38,800 nucleotides of DNA, from contig CAJCIO010000177.1 of the NCBI GenBank assembly GCA_903970465.1, positions 1-38,800 of the forward strand, given 5' to 3'. This stretch comes from Gammaproteobacteria bacterium (GTDB taxonomy: Bacteria > Pseudomonadota > Gammaproteobacteria > Pseudomonadales > Pseudomonadaceae). This document shows positions 1-8,284 of this stretch, piece after piece. The notes under the pieces were generated by a model that saw only the letters and a list, made by a program, of their open reading frames with translations, did not search any database and was not told where the DNA came from. How positions within the stretch are numbered: the first letter of the stretch is position 1; every line of letters begins with the position of its first letter. Made by a program: the position numbers and the translations under genes.

Positions 1-141
1 TGAATGGGCACGATCCGTATGCCTATCTTAAAGATGTGCTGGCGCGGTTGCCGACGCAGCGAGCGAGTGAGATTGAGCAACTGCTGCCGCATCAGTGGGT
101 ATCTGCCTAAGTGGTGCAAGGTGACTTCGGCGGACGCTTAC
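1..141 (+). mobile_element. Right end of an IS66-family insertion sequence
   Basis: The element's right end lies here; its left end is outside the window. It comprises the last codons of an IS66-type transposase (stop at 110) and a terminal repeat ending at 141. The last 11 bases (131-141, CGGACGCTTAC) are the complement of the GTAAGCG-type tips that IS66 elements carry. Directly after base 141 the reading frame of a tyrosine recombinase resumes, so the IS sits inside that gene. IS66 elements usually duplicate 8 bp of target; the right copy would be the eight bases starting at 142, and the left copy cannot be seen. Confidence 0.85.
3..110 (+). CDS. tnpC: IS66 family transposase (TnpC), C-terminal end, partial
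   Basis: Only the last 35 codons lie in the window. The frame reads NGHDPYAYLKDVLARLP, then a Q-L-LP-W tail and a stop, which matches the conserved C-terminal tail of IS66 TnpC, where the NPYAYLRDVLxRLP pattern is characteristic. TnpC is the DDE transposase of these elements and normally needs TnpA and TnpB, which would lie upstream. The gene ends 31 bases before the IS terminus, the usual spacing. Whether the upstream part is intact cannot be judged. Confidence 0.85.
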   Translation, partial: NGHDPYAYLKDVLARLPTQRASEIEQLLPHQWVSA

Positions 142-853
142 GTTATACCGTTCTGGGCAGCCGGGCCGCTTTGACGAAATTGTAACCCTAACTCCAAGTG
201 CCGTTTTTTCATCGACCAGGAGAATTTGCGAACGACATGCGCTCCAAGATGATCAAGGGGATCGATTAAATGTCACCCTAAGCCGGTTGAGAAAAACAAT
301 GGAAAGCCGTCTGTGGAAGCTCAGCGGAGGGGACATTCTCGAAGTTTCATCAGTTATGGGGCATACGCCACAGGTTGCAGATAACCACTATTTAAGGATC
401 AACGACGAAATCAAGGCTGAGGGAGCTATTTTTGTTGGTGAAGCCTTTCCTGACAAACTGCGTGGAATCCACGTTACGCCTACTCCTCCTGGAGGTTGCC
501 AAGACAGCCTGTACGGCAATCGGGCGCCTAAGGATGGGGTCAATCATTGCTCTGAGTTCATCCACTGCCTCGGGTGCCCTAGCTATGCCATCGTTGGGAC
601 ACTTGAGGATTTGTATCGCCTATTCAGCTACCAGCAATTTCTCTATGCGGAGGTTGAATACTATCTGACGGATGAATGGGAGGCATGGCGCAAGCGCCAG
701 TTCAACTACATACAACTCATAGATGCGTTTACTCTAAAAAAGTTTGATCCGGCTTTGGTTGCCCGAGCAAAGGCTAAGGCGGAAGCATCTCCGCATTTGT
801 TTTGGGCAAAAAAAATTGAGTTCATGAAAAAAAGAAGGGATGGCAGGATTTGA
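142..853 (+). pseudogene. Tyrosine recombinase, first gene of a recombinase trio, 5' part cut off by IS66
   Basis: The frame is open without a stop from the IS junction to the stop at 853, so this is the 3' portion of a gene split by the IS. It keeps the C-terminal catalytic region: an LRKT arginine motif, GHT, and NHYL with the nucleophilic tyrosine. A cysteine-rich tail follows (CQDSLYG, then FIHCLGC), like the zinc-finger-like ends of integrases in this group. The catalytic arginine of box I and the N-terminal DNA-binding domain must lie beyond the IS. The stop overlaps the start of the next gene, showing a former operon. It would correspond to GmtY, or to the first integrase of rulB-type integron-like elements; that naming is from memory of the families. 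Start codons after the junction (TTG 287, ATG 299) are probably not real starts. Confidence 0.8.
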
Positions 854-2694
854 ATATCAGGAACTCGAATGCTGTTTTGAAGGCGTATGATGTCCTCATT
901 GCGCAGCCAGTTACAGCCAATGGCCTGAGCCCCGCAGAGCGAGACGCTATTATCGTAAGCGCGATTGTTGACGAGCATGGTGAAACGCTAGTTCTTAGCC
1001 GACTCGGAGATTCCAAGTGGGATCTTCGACCGTTTTTTGATCAGGCCAATGTTGCCGAATGCTTTAAGTTCATAAACTGGGATGTGAGCATTCCTCAAGC
1101 GCTCATTGATGATTGTAAGGCAGTGACTTATGCGTGGTTTAAAAGGGGGATGCCCAGTTCAAAACCCCCTATCGCAAGAGGTATTACAACTTTGGCGGTA
1201 GCAAGCGTTATGCCATTTTTGCGCTGGCTTAAAGATCTTGGCATCGGAAGATTCTCTGATGTCCGTCCAATCCATATCAGTAATTATATCCATCATTGTA
1301 AGCATGAGCTTAAACTGAGGCCGCTTCCGTTGTATGGGCGACTACGGATTGTCGATTTCCTTTGGGTTTTCGCTGCCGATATGCTGTTCCCGCTTCAGAG
1401 TTATCCGTGGGGCAACTCTACACTATGGCGAATATGTGGAATTGGTAAGGTAAAAGGTCTTGATGCTGCTAACAAGAACGTAGGTCGAACGGATATAATC
1501 CCGCCTGAAGAGCTGTCGAAAGTATTCAATTTTTCCGAGGCTGTCGTTCAGGGTATGAAATCCGAACTCTCGCTAAATGGTATTGGATACAACCCTAGCG
1601 ATGATCAGCTTTCAGTGCTTTGCAGAGATGCGGTACTTTTTATAGTTTCAATAACTAGCGGCATGCGTAATGATGAGGCTATTGGGATTGAGGTTGGAGC
1701 TTGGCGCCGTGTCGTTAAAGACGACGTTTTGTTTTGCTGGGTTTCCACGATAGAGCACAAAACTGGGAAAGGGCGCGTAGAGTATCTTGTCCCTGAGTTA
1801 ACTCTGAACGCGCTTGAAACCTTCGCAAAATATTCTGTAACTATCAGAAAGGAACTAGATCAAGAGATCAGGTTTCTTGAAAAAGTTACCAATCCAGATG
1901 ACCCCGCTGAACACCTACTCCGGTTGGAAAAGGCGCGAAGAGACTCGAAAAAGCTATTTCTCGGACGGCATACTCCGGGCGGTAGACTTCAGGATCGATA
2001 TGTTGAGGCCCTTAGCGGACAGGCTTCCAATTATGCATTTGACCGTTTAGCCAAAGCTGCTGGCAGCGCTTGGCCACTGAGAACGCACCAATGTAGACGA
2101 ACTTATGCTCGATGCTTTGTAGAATCCCGTATGGGCCGCACCTCATTGATCTACCTAAAATGGCAGTTCAAACATAGCAGCATGAGCATGACTCAGCTCT
2201 ATGCATCGAATCCGCAACAGGATCTAAGCCTTTTTGACGAAATCTTCCAGCAAATGACCGAATTCAAAATCGACCTGATCGAGTCATGGCTCGACGATCA
2301 GCCATTGGCTGGCGGGGCGGGCGAAAAGATCGTAGAGATGCGGGCTATCCCGATCAAAAACAGGGCCGCTCTACTTGCCCAGACGGCCCCACATGCCAAC
2401 ATTCGTGCTACTGGCCACGGCTGGTGCATTGCGACGGAGCGGGGCTGCGGTGGAGCTGGGCTATACGAAGCCACACGCTGCCCAGGATGCAAAAGCTCGG
2501 TGATTGATGAGTTTTTCGCTGGCACGTGGCAGGACATTTACAGCCAACAGCAGGAGCTGATCAAAATCGTGGATGCAGGCCCTGCTGTAAGGCAGCGAGC
2601 AGAGCGCGACATGCAGGTCGCACTGGATGTCATCACAAGCTTAGGCCTATCTCCCATCAATGACGATACCGACGAGGCTGGGAATGGCGATTAA
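850..2694 (+). CDS. Tyrosine recombinase, second gene of the trio (GmtZ-like)
   Basis: A 614-residue site-specific recombinase that should cut and rejoin DNA through a phosphotyrosine intermediate. The catalytic set is complete: R273 (in SGMRNDEA), H413 and R416 (HQCRRTY), H442 (FKHSS) and nucleophile Y451 (TQLYAS). The C-terminal part has two cysteine-containing motifs around residues 525-555 (GWCIATERGCGG and RCPGC), which look like a metal-binding finger. It starts with TTG overlapping the upstream stop (TTGA) and has a purine-rich AGGGATGG stretch a few bases upstream, so translation is probably coupled. It is longer than phage integrases, as in trio-type elements. Since its partner recombinase is broken, the element may now be immobile unless helped in trans. 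Confidence 0.85.
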   Translation: MNIRNSNAVLKAYDVLIAQPVTANGLSPAERDAIIVSAIVDEHGETLVLSRLGDSKWDLRPFFDQANVAECFKFINWDVSIPQALIDDCKAVTYAWFKRGMPSSKPPIARGITTLAVASVMPFLRWLKDLGIGRFSDVRPIHISNYIHHCKHELKLRPLPLYGRLRIVDFLWVFAADMLFPLQSYPWGNSTLWRICGIGKVKGLDAANKNVGRTDIIPPEELSKVFNFSEAVVQGMKSELSLNGIGYNPSDDQLSVLCRDAVLFIVSITSGMRNDEAIGIEVGAWRRVVKDDVLFCWVSTIEHKTGKGRVEYLVPELTLNALETFAKYSVTIRKELDQEIRFLEKVTNPDDPAEHLLRLEKARRDSKKLFLGRHTPGGRLQDRYVEALSGQASNYAFDRLAKAAGSAWPLRTHQCRRTYARCFVESRMGRTSLIYLKWQFKHSSMSMTQLYASNPQQDLSLFDEIFQQMTEFKIDLIESWLDDQPLAGGAGEKIVEMRAIPIKNRAALLAQTAPHANIRATGHGWCIATERGCGGAGLYEATRCPGCKSSVIDEFFAGTWQDIYSQQQELIKIVDAGPAVRQRAERDMQVALDVITSLGLSPINDDTDEAGNGD

Positions 2695-3118
2695 GCCGAC
2701 TGAGGGGCTGGCCCCTGGCCGTTCGCGGTCAAAAACACTAGATGCCCTTGATAAAGTCATTGATGGCCTTGTCGTAGGTGACGAGAAGATTTCCATCGCG
2801 TCGGTTGCCCGAGCAGCAGGCGTTACACCTGGCCTCATTCACAACACGTACCCAGCGGTGGCGGAGAGAATTCGCACTCTCATGGGCAAGTCAGTGCGCG
2901 CCCAGCGTGATTCGAAACATCAGGCGCTGATGGTTGAGAAAGAGAAAAATCGTGCCCTCCGTGCGGAAAACGAGCAGCTTCTAGAGGAGCTCGCCCGATT
3001 GGCATCTGTAAACCAGGTTTTGATACTTAAAATGGCCCACTTGAAGGGTGTCGTTGACGGTAAGGTTGTCGTCTTGGTACCTAAGTCAGGGGCCAATAAC
3101 GAAAAGGCACCTGATTGA
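2684..3118 (+). CDS. Small HTH/coiled-coil protein, third gene of the trio (GmtX-like)
   Basis: A 144-residue basic protein. Residues about 38-58 (SVARAAGVTPGLIHNTYP) look like a helix-turn-helix, similar to those of TetR/Tn554 TnpC-like accessory proteins. Residues about 75-112 are rich in E, K, L and R with a heptad pattern, suggesting a coiled coil. I chose ATG 2684 over ATG 2660 because GAGG lies six bases upstream of it; it overlaps the end of the upstream recombinase by 11 bases. Position and form fit the third protein of GMT or rulB-type elements, which probably helps the two recombinases bind or align DNA. The role is inferred, not shown by catalytic residues. Confidence 0.7.
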   Translation: MAIKPTEGLAPGRSRSKTLDALDKVIDGLVVGDEKISIASVARAAGVTPGLIHNTYPAVAERIRTLMGKSVRAQRDSKHQALMVEKEKNRALRAENEQLLEELARLASVNQVLILKMAHLKGVVDGKVVVLVPKSGANNEKAPD

Positions 3119-3229
3119 GAGCGTTTCCCCTCTTTTATTTTTTGCCCATTTTTTTAATTAAATTAACTTAACAGACCCGTTACCAGGCAAGACTAAAGAC
3201 AAACGCTTCAAGTCCTTGTTTGATGAGGT

Positions 3230-6133
3230 CTAGATTTTAAAACCATATTTTAGTTCTCGTTCCTTGAAGGCCGTAACTCCGCCTTCAAGGATCTCGCATA
3301 CATGCTGGCGTATGCCCTGAGATCTCAATGGGCCGCCTATCAGCGGTGCCTCATAAGAGCACTCTAAGCTTCCACTGAAATAATCGAATCGATAGTTGTC
3401 TACAGTAGTATCCGATTGTTGGCCTGCTTGGTTCGCTACGATTATGCACTCCGCATCAGCTGCTACCACTAGGTTCGCATTGTGAGTGACCATAATTATT
3501 TGGCGTTTTCTTTTTTTCTGTCTGATGAAATCCTTCAGCTGGTCGTAAATAGTTCTGTTGTCTAAGTTGTCCTCTGGTTGATCGATAAGAATTGGGTGTG
3601 ATGCGTTGCTTAAGTGCAAAATCAAATTTAATAGCACTAATCCGCGCTTGCCTGGTGACATGGTCGCAATGTCATCGCTTTTATAGTGAACAACATAGTT
3701 TATATAGAAGCAATTGCTATACAGCTTTCTAATTACTTCAATATCTTCTATGCCTTTGCGAACGACGGGAATGTTGATTTTTTTTATATAGGTCGAGTGT
3801 GTGCTTGCGATACTCTCTGCATGAGTTTCGATATTAAAATTTAGCTCGCCCGTGTGTAGTACAAGATCACCTAACAAATTGCTCATATTGCCGCGCCGAT
3901 CAAACAACAGGGAAAACTCGTTGAATTTATCCTCATTCAGCAGGACTTCTGCTGATACTGCAATGTCGTCTTCAAATTGATAGTCCGGCTTTGAGGTTTC
4001 TTTAGCATAATCGTGATAGTTTTGTATAAGTTGGGTGTATAGATTGCTTAGCTCTTGCTTACAATCTAACCCTTGTGTTTTGATTGATGTTTGTTTTTCG
4101 GCAATATCATCTAGCTGCTTTAGCTTCCCTTCCTCTGCTTTTAGCTTTTTGGTTGCAAGATCAAGTGTTGATTGATCGGTAATTTTAATTAAAAGGGGCT
4201 GAAGAGTCCTGTCGATTTCGCTGGATTCAGTTGCTATTTTTATATTTAGTATTGGTGTGTTTTGAATGCTGCGAGATAGTTCTTGTTTGAAGGCTTCAAC
4301 TGCGTTCAATAGCTTTCGCTCTAAAGAGTTAAGAGAGTTGCTCGTAAAGGTTGACTCGCTTGGTAAATCTATATCAGCAAGTATTAAGTCTTTAAGGGTT
4401 TCGATTTGAGCATTAAATCTACTTGTGACAGACGCGGCTATCTGCTGACTCCCAATCTCAATTTTTGAAATAATAGCTTCCCGTTTTTCAAGGCTTGATT
4501 TACGAGTCGAAAGACGCTTGTATTCCTGTTCCTCTAAGTCGGAGAAGCCGGATTTTTCGCGCAAAGTTTTAATTTCACTCTGCAATCTTTCAATCTCAGC
4601 TGTAATAGCCGGTCGGGTTCCAATTGCTTCCGCCTCCTTGTTTAGAGTGCCGTACTTAGCTCTAAGCTCAAAAAAAGATTCGATCTTCTGATTTATATCC
4701 TTGTTGGTTGTGACTATTTTTCTTTCTTGAGTTTCAGAAAATTGTTGAAAAGTTGAGTTTTGTAGAAGTATGTCTTGCACCAGCGTGTTGAGTTGGGATC
4801 TTCCATCTTCCTCGGCCAGATGATTAATATAGAGCTGAGGTATGTATGTGATAGGCTTTTTTTCTGAAATTTCTGAAAGTCGACTGATATCGCCGTTAGA
4901 CCAGCACGCTTCAAAGTCGAGAGAAGGTAATCCCGTGTAAGTCGAAGCCTTAGCTAACTGCATTTTACTATCAACTTCTTCTGCATTTACCGCTCTGGCA
5001 ATATGATATAGTAGTAAAGATTTTCCGGAAGATTTCCCTCCGATGATCGTATTCAGATCCGGATTAAGTTCTTGCCATTTTTCGCTAAATAGCTTCTGCT
5101 GCCCATTGTTTAAGAAGCGTACTTTTTCAATGGTCTGATAGGGGCTTTTTTGCTGCGGTGAGAGCTCTTGTATCGCAACCCTTGAGCTAGGATCGTAAAT
5201 CACTTGTTTTAAACCTAAAAAAGTTAAATCGCTCTTGACCCATGTATGTCTATTTTTGGCGGGGTTGAATAGCTCATCCCATTTGTGTGCGTCGGAACCC
5301 CATAAACAAGCTTTAATTGCTCCAAACTCTTTTATGAAAGAGGTTTTATCTTTACCTCCAAGAAAAAATGCTGCCGTTTTTTGGTTTGAAGAAAATATGA
5401 AGTGCGCCTGTTTTATAAGATTTTTGCGTAAATTGTGTCCTTGTGAGTTCCAGTTGACATCGCTAAGGTCTTCGTCGCACGGAAGAGCTGTCAGATACCT
5501 ATCCTTAAAAAAAGCATTCTGATTAAGAAGTCTTGATATTTCGTCTTCATCTACAGATGCGCACATCATCCCAACGAATAATGCGCTGCCACTTGTTGCG
5601 AATGGCGGGTGTTCCGCAATCAAACGCTGACCGAGTTCTTCAAGGTTAGATCTTGTCAGTGGACGACGCTCAATTTGGCTGCCAACGGTAGCATTGAAAA
5701 AAAACTGGATCTGCGAAATGAAATCGCTTTCAATTTTTTCTACAGGTATTTCATCGGACAATAGAACATGGTAGTTAACCTTCCGGTTCCAGGAAAGATC
5801 GGCTTCTTTGCCAATAACCAATTTGTTAATTCGGAACTCTATATTGGGAAATATTTTTATTTCGTTAATTGCAAGGAGGGTTTCGGCATCAAAGAGTATT
5901 TGCATCTTTTCAGGGTTGTCTAAATAATCCCGTCTAAGAATCTTGTACCCCTCTGGCAGATAATAATCGGTAACTCCAATTGCGCTAACTCCGGCTGCAA
6001 TAGCTCGCGTGAAAAGTTCAGTTACATATCTATCCCAGTCTTGGCCAAATTCACTCCTGAGCACAGAGGCAGGAGTATGCACGTGAAGATCCCACTTGCG
6101 CCATTCCGATCCTTTTGGGTAAGTCTTATTCAC
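3230..6133 (-). CDS. PHP-domain / SMC-like ATPase fusion protein (TrlF-type), putative defence protein
   Basis: A 967-residue two-part protein. Residues 1-320 form a PHP phosphoesterase domain: D15, H17 and H19 (DLHVH), D56 (GVTD), E99, H122, and D281/H283 (SDAH) match its metal ligands. Residues 340-967 form an SMC/RecN-like ATPase: Walker A at 365-372 (GGKSSGKS), a long charged coiled-coil region at about 440-720, a signature-like SPGKRG at 826-831, Walker B with D851 and E854 (ILIDQPE), and H884 of the H-loop. Such PHP-SMC fusions (TrlF-type) occur in mobile islands and resemble nuclease-ATPase defence proteins. It starts with GTG at 6133 and stands alone, facing the recombinase genes. Its base composition is AT-rich compared with the chromosome to the right. 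Function in defence is inferred from architecture and location. Confidence 0.8.
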   Translation of the reverse strand: MNKTYPKGSEWRKWDLHVHTPASVLRSEFGQDWDRYVTELFTRAIAAGVSAIGVTDYYLPEGYKILRRDYLDNPEKMQILFDAETLLAINEIKIFPNIEFRINKLVIGKEADLSWNRKVNYHVLLSDEIPVEKIESDFISQIQFFFNATVGSQIERRPLTRSNLEELGQRLIAEHPPFATSGSALFVGMMCASVDEDEISRLLNQNAFFKDRYLTALPCDEDLSDVNWNSQGHNLRKNLIKQAHFIFSSNQKTAAFFLGGKDKTSFIKEFGAIKACLWGSDAHKWDELFNPAKNRHTWVKSDLTFLGLKQVIYDPSSRVAIQELSPQQKSPYQTIEKVRFLNNGQQKLFSEKWQELNPDLNTIIGGKSSGKSLLLYHIARAVNAEEVDSKMQLAKASTYTGLPSLDFEACWSNGDISRLSEISEKKPITYIPQLYINHLAEEDGRSQLNTLVQDILLQNSTFQQFSETQERKIVTTNKDINQKIESFFELRAKYGTLNKEAEAIGTRPAITAEIERLQSEIKTLREKSGFSDLEEQEYKRLSTRKSSLEKREAIISKIEIGSQQIAASVTSRFNAQIETLKDLILADIDLPSESTFTSNSLNSLERKLLNAVEAFKQELSRSIQNTPILNIKIATESSEIDRTLQPLLIKITDQSTLDLATKKLKAEEGKLKQLDDIAEKQTSIKTQGLDCKQELSNLYTQLIQNYHDYAKETSKPDYQFEDDIAVSAEVLLNEDKFNEFSLLFDRRGNMSNLLGDLVLHTGELNFNIETHAESIASTHSTYIKKINIPVVRKGIEDIEVIRKLYSNCFYINYVVHYKSDDIATMSPGKRGLVLLNLILHLSNASHPILIDQPEDNLDNRTIYDQLKDFIRQKKRKRQIIMVTHNANLVVAADAECIIVANQAGQQSDTTVDNYRFDYFSGSLECSYEAPLIGGPLRSQGIRQHVCEILEGGVTAFKERELKYGFKI

Positions 6134-6488
6134 TTCAAATCATCCATTTAAGAGTTGCAAGCTTTTGAGTGTGACTGTTCTTTTTACTTCCAGCGCGGGT
6201 AGTATTGAGCCATCAATGCTATTGAAGCCGATTTCGAGGCTCCTGCATATGTGAAAGTTGTTTGGGTGGGCACTTCTCTAGGGACGGTGAAGCATGCCGT
6301 TCGTCAGGAACGCGGGTTGGCAGGCGTCTGCTTACCCACCTATGGAAACATTTGCGCGAGCTTTCACCCGTTCGAGCCATCACCTAGACGGCAATCGTCA
6401 ATGCTAAAATCTTGAAAACTGTTAGAGGAATAATTTATATATAAATCAATGGTTTGCAAGTTTCTAACCGTTAGTGTCATTCAGATAT
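6134..6488. other. Non-coding right end of the island
   Basis: This 355-base stretch lies between the PHP-ATPase start and the umuC fragment. No recognised gene is present. A plus-strand frame of about 65 codons (roughly 6215-6416) is open but has no good start or known motif. The last 70 bases are AT-rich. They contain a perfect 14-bp palindrome at 6433-6446 (ATTTATATATAAAT), framed by GTTAG at 6421-6425 and CTAAC at 6464-6468. This could be the binding region for the recombinases at the element end, or the promoter region of the PHP-ATPase gene may reach into the left part. Neither is proven. Confidence 0.4.
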
Positions 6489-6668
6489 AATGACGGCTGC
6501 GTGATCGCTCGCAGCTACGATGCCAAGCCCTTCGTGAAGATGGCCGCGCCGTATTTTCAGATCAAGGACGACCTGCGCCGCCATGGCGTGATGGCGTTCA
6601 GCAGCAACTACGCGCTGTACGGCGACATGAGTGAGCGCGTGATGACCATCATCGAGTCCATGGTGCCC
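6489..6668 (+). pseudogene. rulB: umuC/rulB fragment (DNA polymerase V subunit), interrupted at both ends
   Basis: Codons read NDGCVIARS, then FVKM, APYFQIKDDLRRHGV, AFSSNYALYGDMS and MTIIESMVP, all strongly conserved in Y-family polymerases of the UmuC/RulB type. The match covers about 60 residues, equal to positions about 35-95 of a normal UmuC of roughly 420. It starts abruptly after the island end, at the codons preceding NDGC, and stops abruptly near 6668, where the frame runs into another gene fragment. The GTG at 6474 that opens the frame belongs to the island. The fragment cannot encode a working polymerase: the SIDE catalytic motif and all downstream domains are missing. Confidence 0.85.
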
Positions 6669-6669
6669 G

Positions 6670-7176
6670 CGGCAAGAGCGCCGGCCGGTGGCTGCTTCAA
6701 TGCTCGGCCTGGCCACGCGGCTGCTTGAGGCTCAGAAGCAAGGCGATACGCGCCGCGGCCGTGAGGTGCAGCAACTGGATATCGGCTATCCAGTGTCGGC
6801 GTTGTCCTTTGGCGGGGCTCTGCGAAATGGCCTCCTGTGCGTGGGCGACCGAGCGCCCGATGCGCCGGTAAGCGCGGCTGGCGGAGGCTCCACTCGGTTG
6901 TTCAGCCTGTTTCAGGGCAGTCATTGGACACTGCTGGGCAATGGGACCTATTGCAACCCCTTGCCGACGCGTGCGGGGCTGAACGTTCATGCCGTTGGCC
7001 CGCAAGGTGACTTGCTGGATGACCAGGGGCACTTTCACGAGGCCTATCGACTGGCCGTTGGCGAGTGGGTTTTGGTGCGGCCTGACGGCTATATTGCTGG
7101 GTTCGTTACCAATGAAAACTGGCCGGCCCTGGAGCGCTACCTCGCCAGACTGGGACTCGCGGCATCCGATTGTTGA
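6670..7176 (+). pseudogene. FAD-dependent aromatic hydroxylase, C-terminal fragment
   Basis: The frame reads QERRPVAASMLGL, REVQQL, GYP, GDRAPDAPV, RLFSLFQGSHWTLLG and VRPDGYIAGFV, the typical C-terminal third of flavin monooxygenases of the PheA/MhpA/TfdB type. GDRAPDAP belongs to the FAD-domain end and the rest to the thioredoxin-like C-terminal domain. About 168 codons remain of an expected 500-600, so the FAD-binding GxGxxG domain is missing. Coding similarity extends upstream of the GTG at 6688, up to the junction with the umuC fragment in another frame. This indicates a deletion or recombination scar rather than a gene start at 6688. No function is expected. Confidence 0.75.
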
Positions 7177-7203
7177 GTCTTTGAAGGGTGGGGTGGGTGT
7201 TGG

Positions 7204-8190
7204 TCAGTCAGGTAACGGAGCTTTGCAGCTGCACGTCGCTGTCGAAAGCGGGCTGGTCGTCAGCAAAATACGCATCGCAATGACCACGCCGACCAGCACG
7301 GACGCCAACCCTGCGGCTTCCAGCAGCGTCGGCAAACGGCCGTGAAACGCCAGGCCGAGCAGGGTAGCGAACAGCGACTCAAGGGCGATCAGTTGGCCAG
7401 ACAACACCATCGGCAGGCGTTGCGACGCAGCGTTCCATGCCCAGGCGCCGACCACTGAAGAACTGAGTGCGATCACCAGGCTCCAGATGTACAGATGCCC
7501 GGCCTTGGCAATGCCCCAACCCAGAGTGTCCAGCCTGAGCAGGCCAAGCCCCTGTACCACTGGCAACAAGGCAAGGGCGCCGATGCCGGCACCCGCCATC
7601 ATCAGGCCGCTCCACACACCTGTGGTGTTGGCCGGCAGGTGCGCCAACGCCCCCTGATTCAGCACACTGAAGGCCAGCCACAAGGCCACCGCTGCGATCG
7701 AAAACACCAGCCCCAGCAGCCACGAACCAGCGCCGACGGTGGGCTGAAGGAGACTGCTGATATTTGACAGCAGCAGGCCGGCCGACAGGCAGCTCAGCGG
7801 CGCGATCAGCCGGCGCCACTGAACGGTTTTTTGCGTGGCGTTACCCAGCAGCGCCATCAACACGGGGACCATGCCGATGAACGCAGGCGTGAGCACCGGC
7901 CCGCCGAACATCACTCCCGCCGCGATACAGGCGCTGTAGGCCAGATAACCGATGACCCCCAACCCGGCGGCGCGCAATGCCTGGCCTCGATGCAGCGTGC
8001 GCAACTGCGCACGGCACAGCGCCAAGACCGCCAGCCCCAGCACCCCGGCGATCAGAAAACGGATGAGCATGAAGTCGTAGAGACTGTACTCGCCGGTGAT
8101 ATAAGGCGCGATGAAGTTCAGCGCCCAGCCTAGGGTGGCGAGTACGGCGAAGATCGTGCCGGTCATGATATTTGAATAGGCAATGGGCAT
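7204..8190 (-). CDS. EamA/DMT family transporter
   Basis: A 328-residue integral membrane protein with about ten hydrophobic helices and the two-repeat layout of EamA drug/metabolite transporters. An internal repeat is visible, with GWALNF near the N-terminus and GAWAWNAASQRLP in the second half. The second half has the usual pattern of a helix followed by P-L-xALLG-like sequence (ALESLFATLLG). Such proteins export amino acids, metabolites or drugs; the substrate cannot be read from sequence. The start at 8190 was kept because a GGA lies upstream, while the ATG at 8166 has no ribosome site. It is divergent from a LysR gene 94 bases away, which probably regulates it. Confidence 0.85.
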   Translation of the reverse strand: MPIAYSNIMTGTIFAVLATLGWALNFIAPYITGEYSLYDFMLIRFLIAGVLGLAVLALCRAQLRTLHRGQALRAAGLGVIGYLAYSACIAAGVMFGGPVLTPAFIGMVPVLMALLGNATQKTVQWRRLIAPLSCLSAGLLLSNISSLLQPTVGAGSWLLGLVFSIAAVALWLAFSVLNQGALAHLPANTTGVWSGLMMAGAGIGALALLPVVQGLGLLRLDTLGWGIAKAGHLYIWSLVIALSSSVVGAWAWNAASQRLPMVLSGQLIALESLFATLLGLAFHGRLPTLLEAAGLASVLVGVVIAMRILLTTSPLSTATCSCKAPLPD

Positions 8191-8284
8191 CGGCTTTTAT
8201 CCGTAAGGCATTGACGCTCATGTTGCAGGGGGCTGGGGGTATGCTACAAACAAGTTCTCGGCCCTGGATGCATAACCTCTGATT

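Larger units (their letters stand above)
142..6488. mobile_element. Integron-like / gamma-mobile-trio-like island inserted in umuC (rulB)
   Basis: This stretch carries a recombinase trio at one end and one cargo gene in the opposite direction. It is visibly richer in A+T than everything to its right. It ends where a umuC/rulB coding sequence begins mid-gene at 6489. Elements with this layout are known in Pseudomonas to insert in rulB, and similar three-gene modules are described as GMT islands carrying defence genes. The true left end is not visible because the IS66 copy and the window edge hide it. The right boundary is placed at the point where UmuC similarity starts and is accurate to a few bases only. 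Confidence 0.65.

Noticed and set aside
6474..6728. An 84-codon open frame from GTG 6474
   Set aside because: Its first codons belong to the island and its last 19 codons are hydroxylase DNA in the wrong frame; only the middle is umuC, so it is a relic, not a gene.
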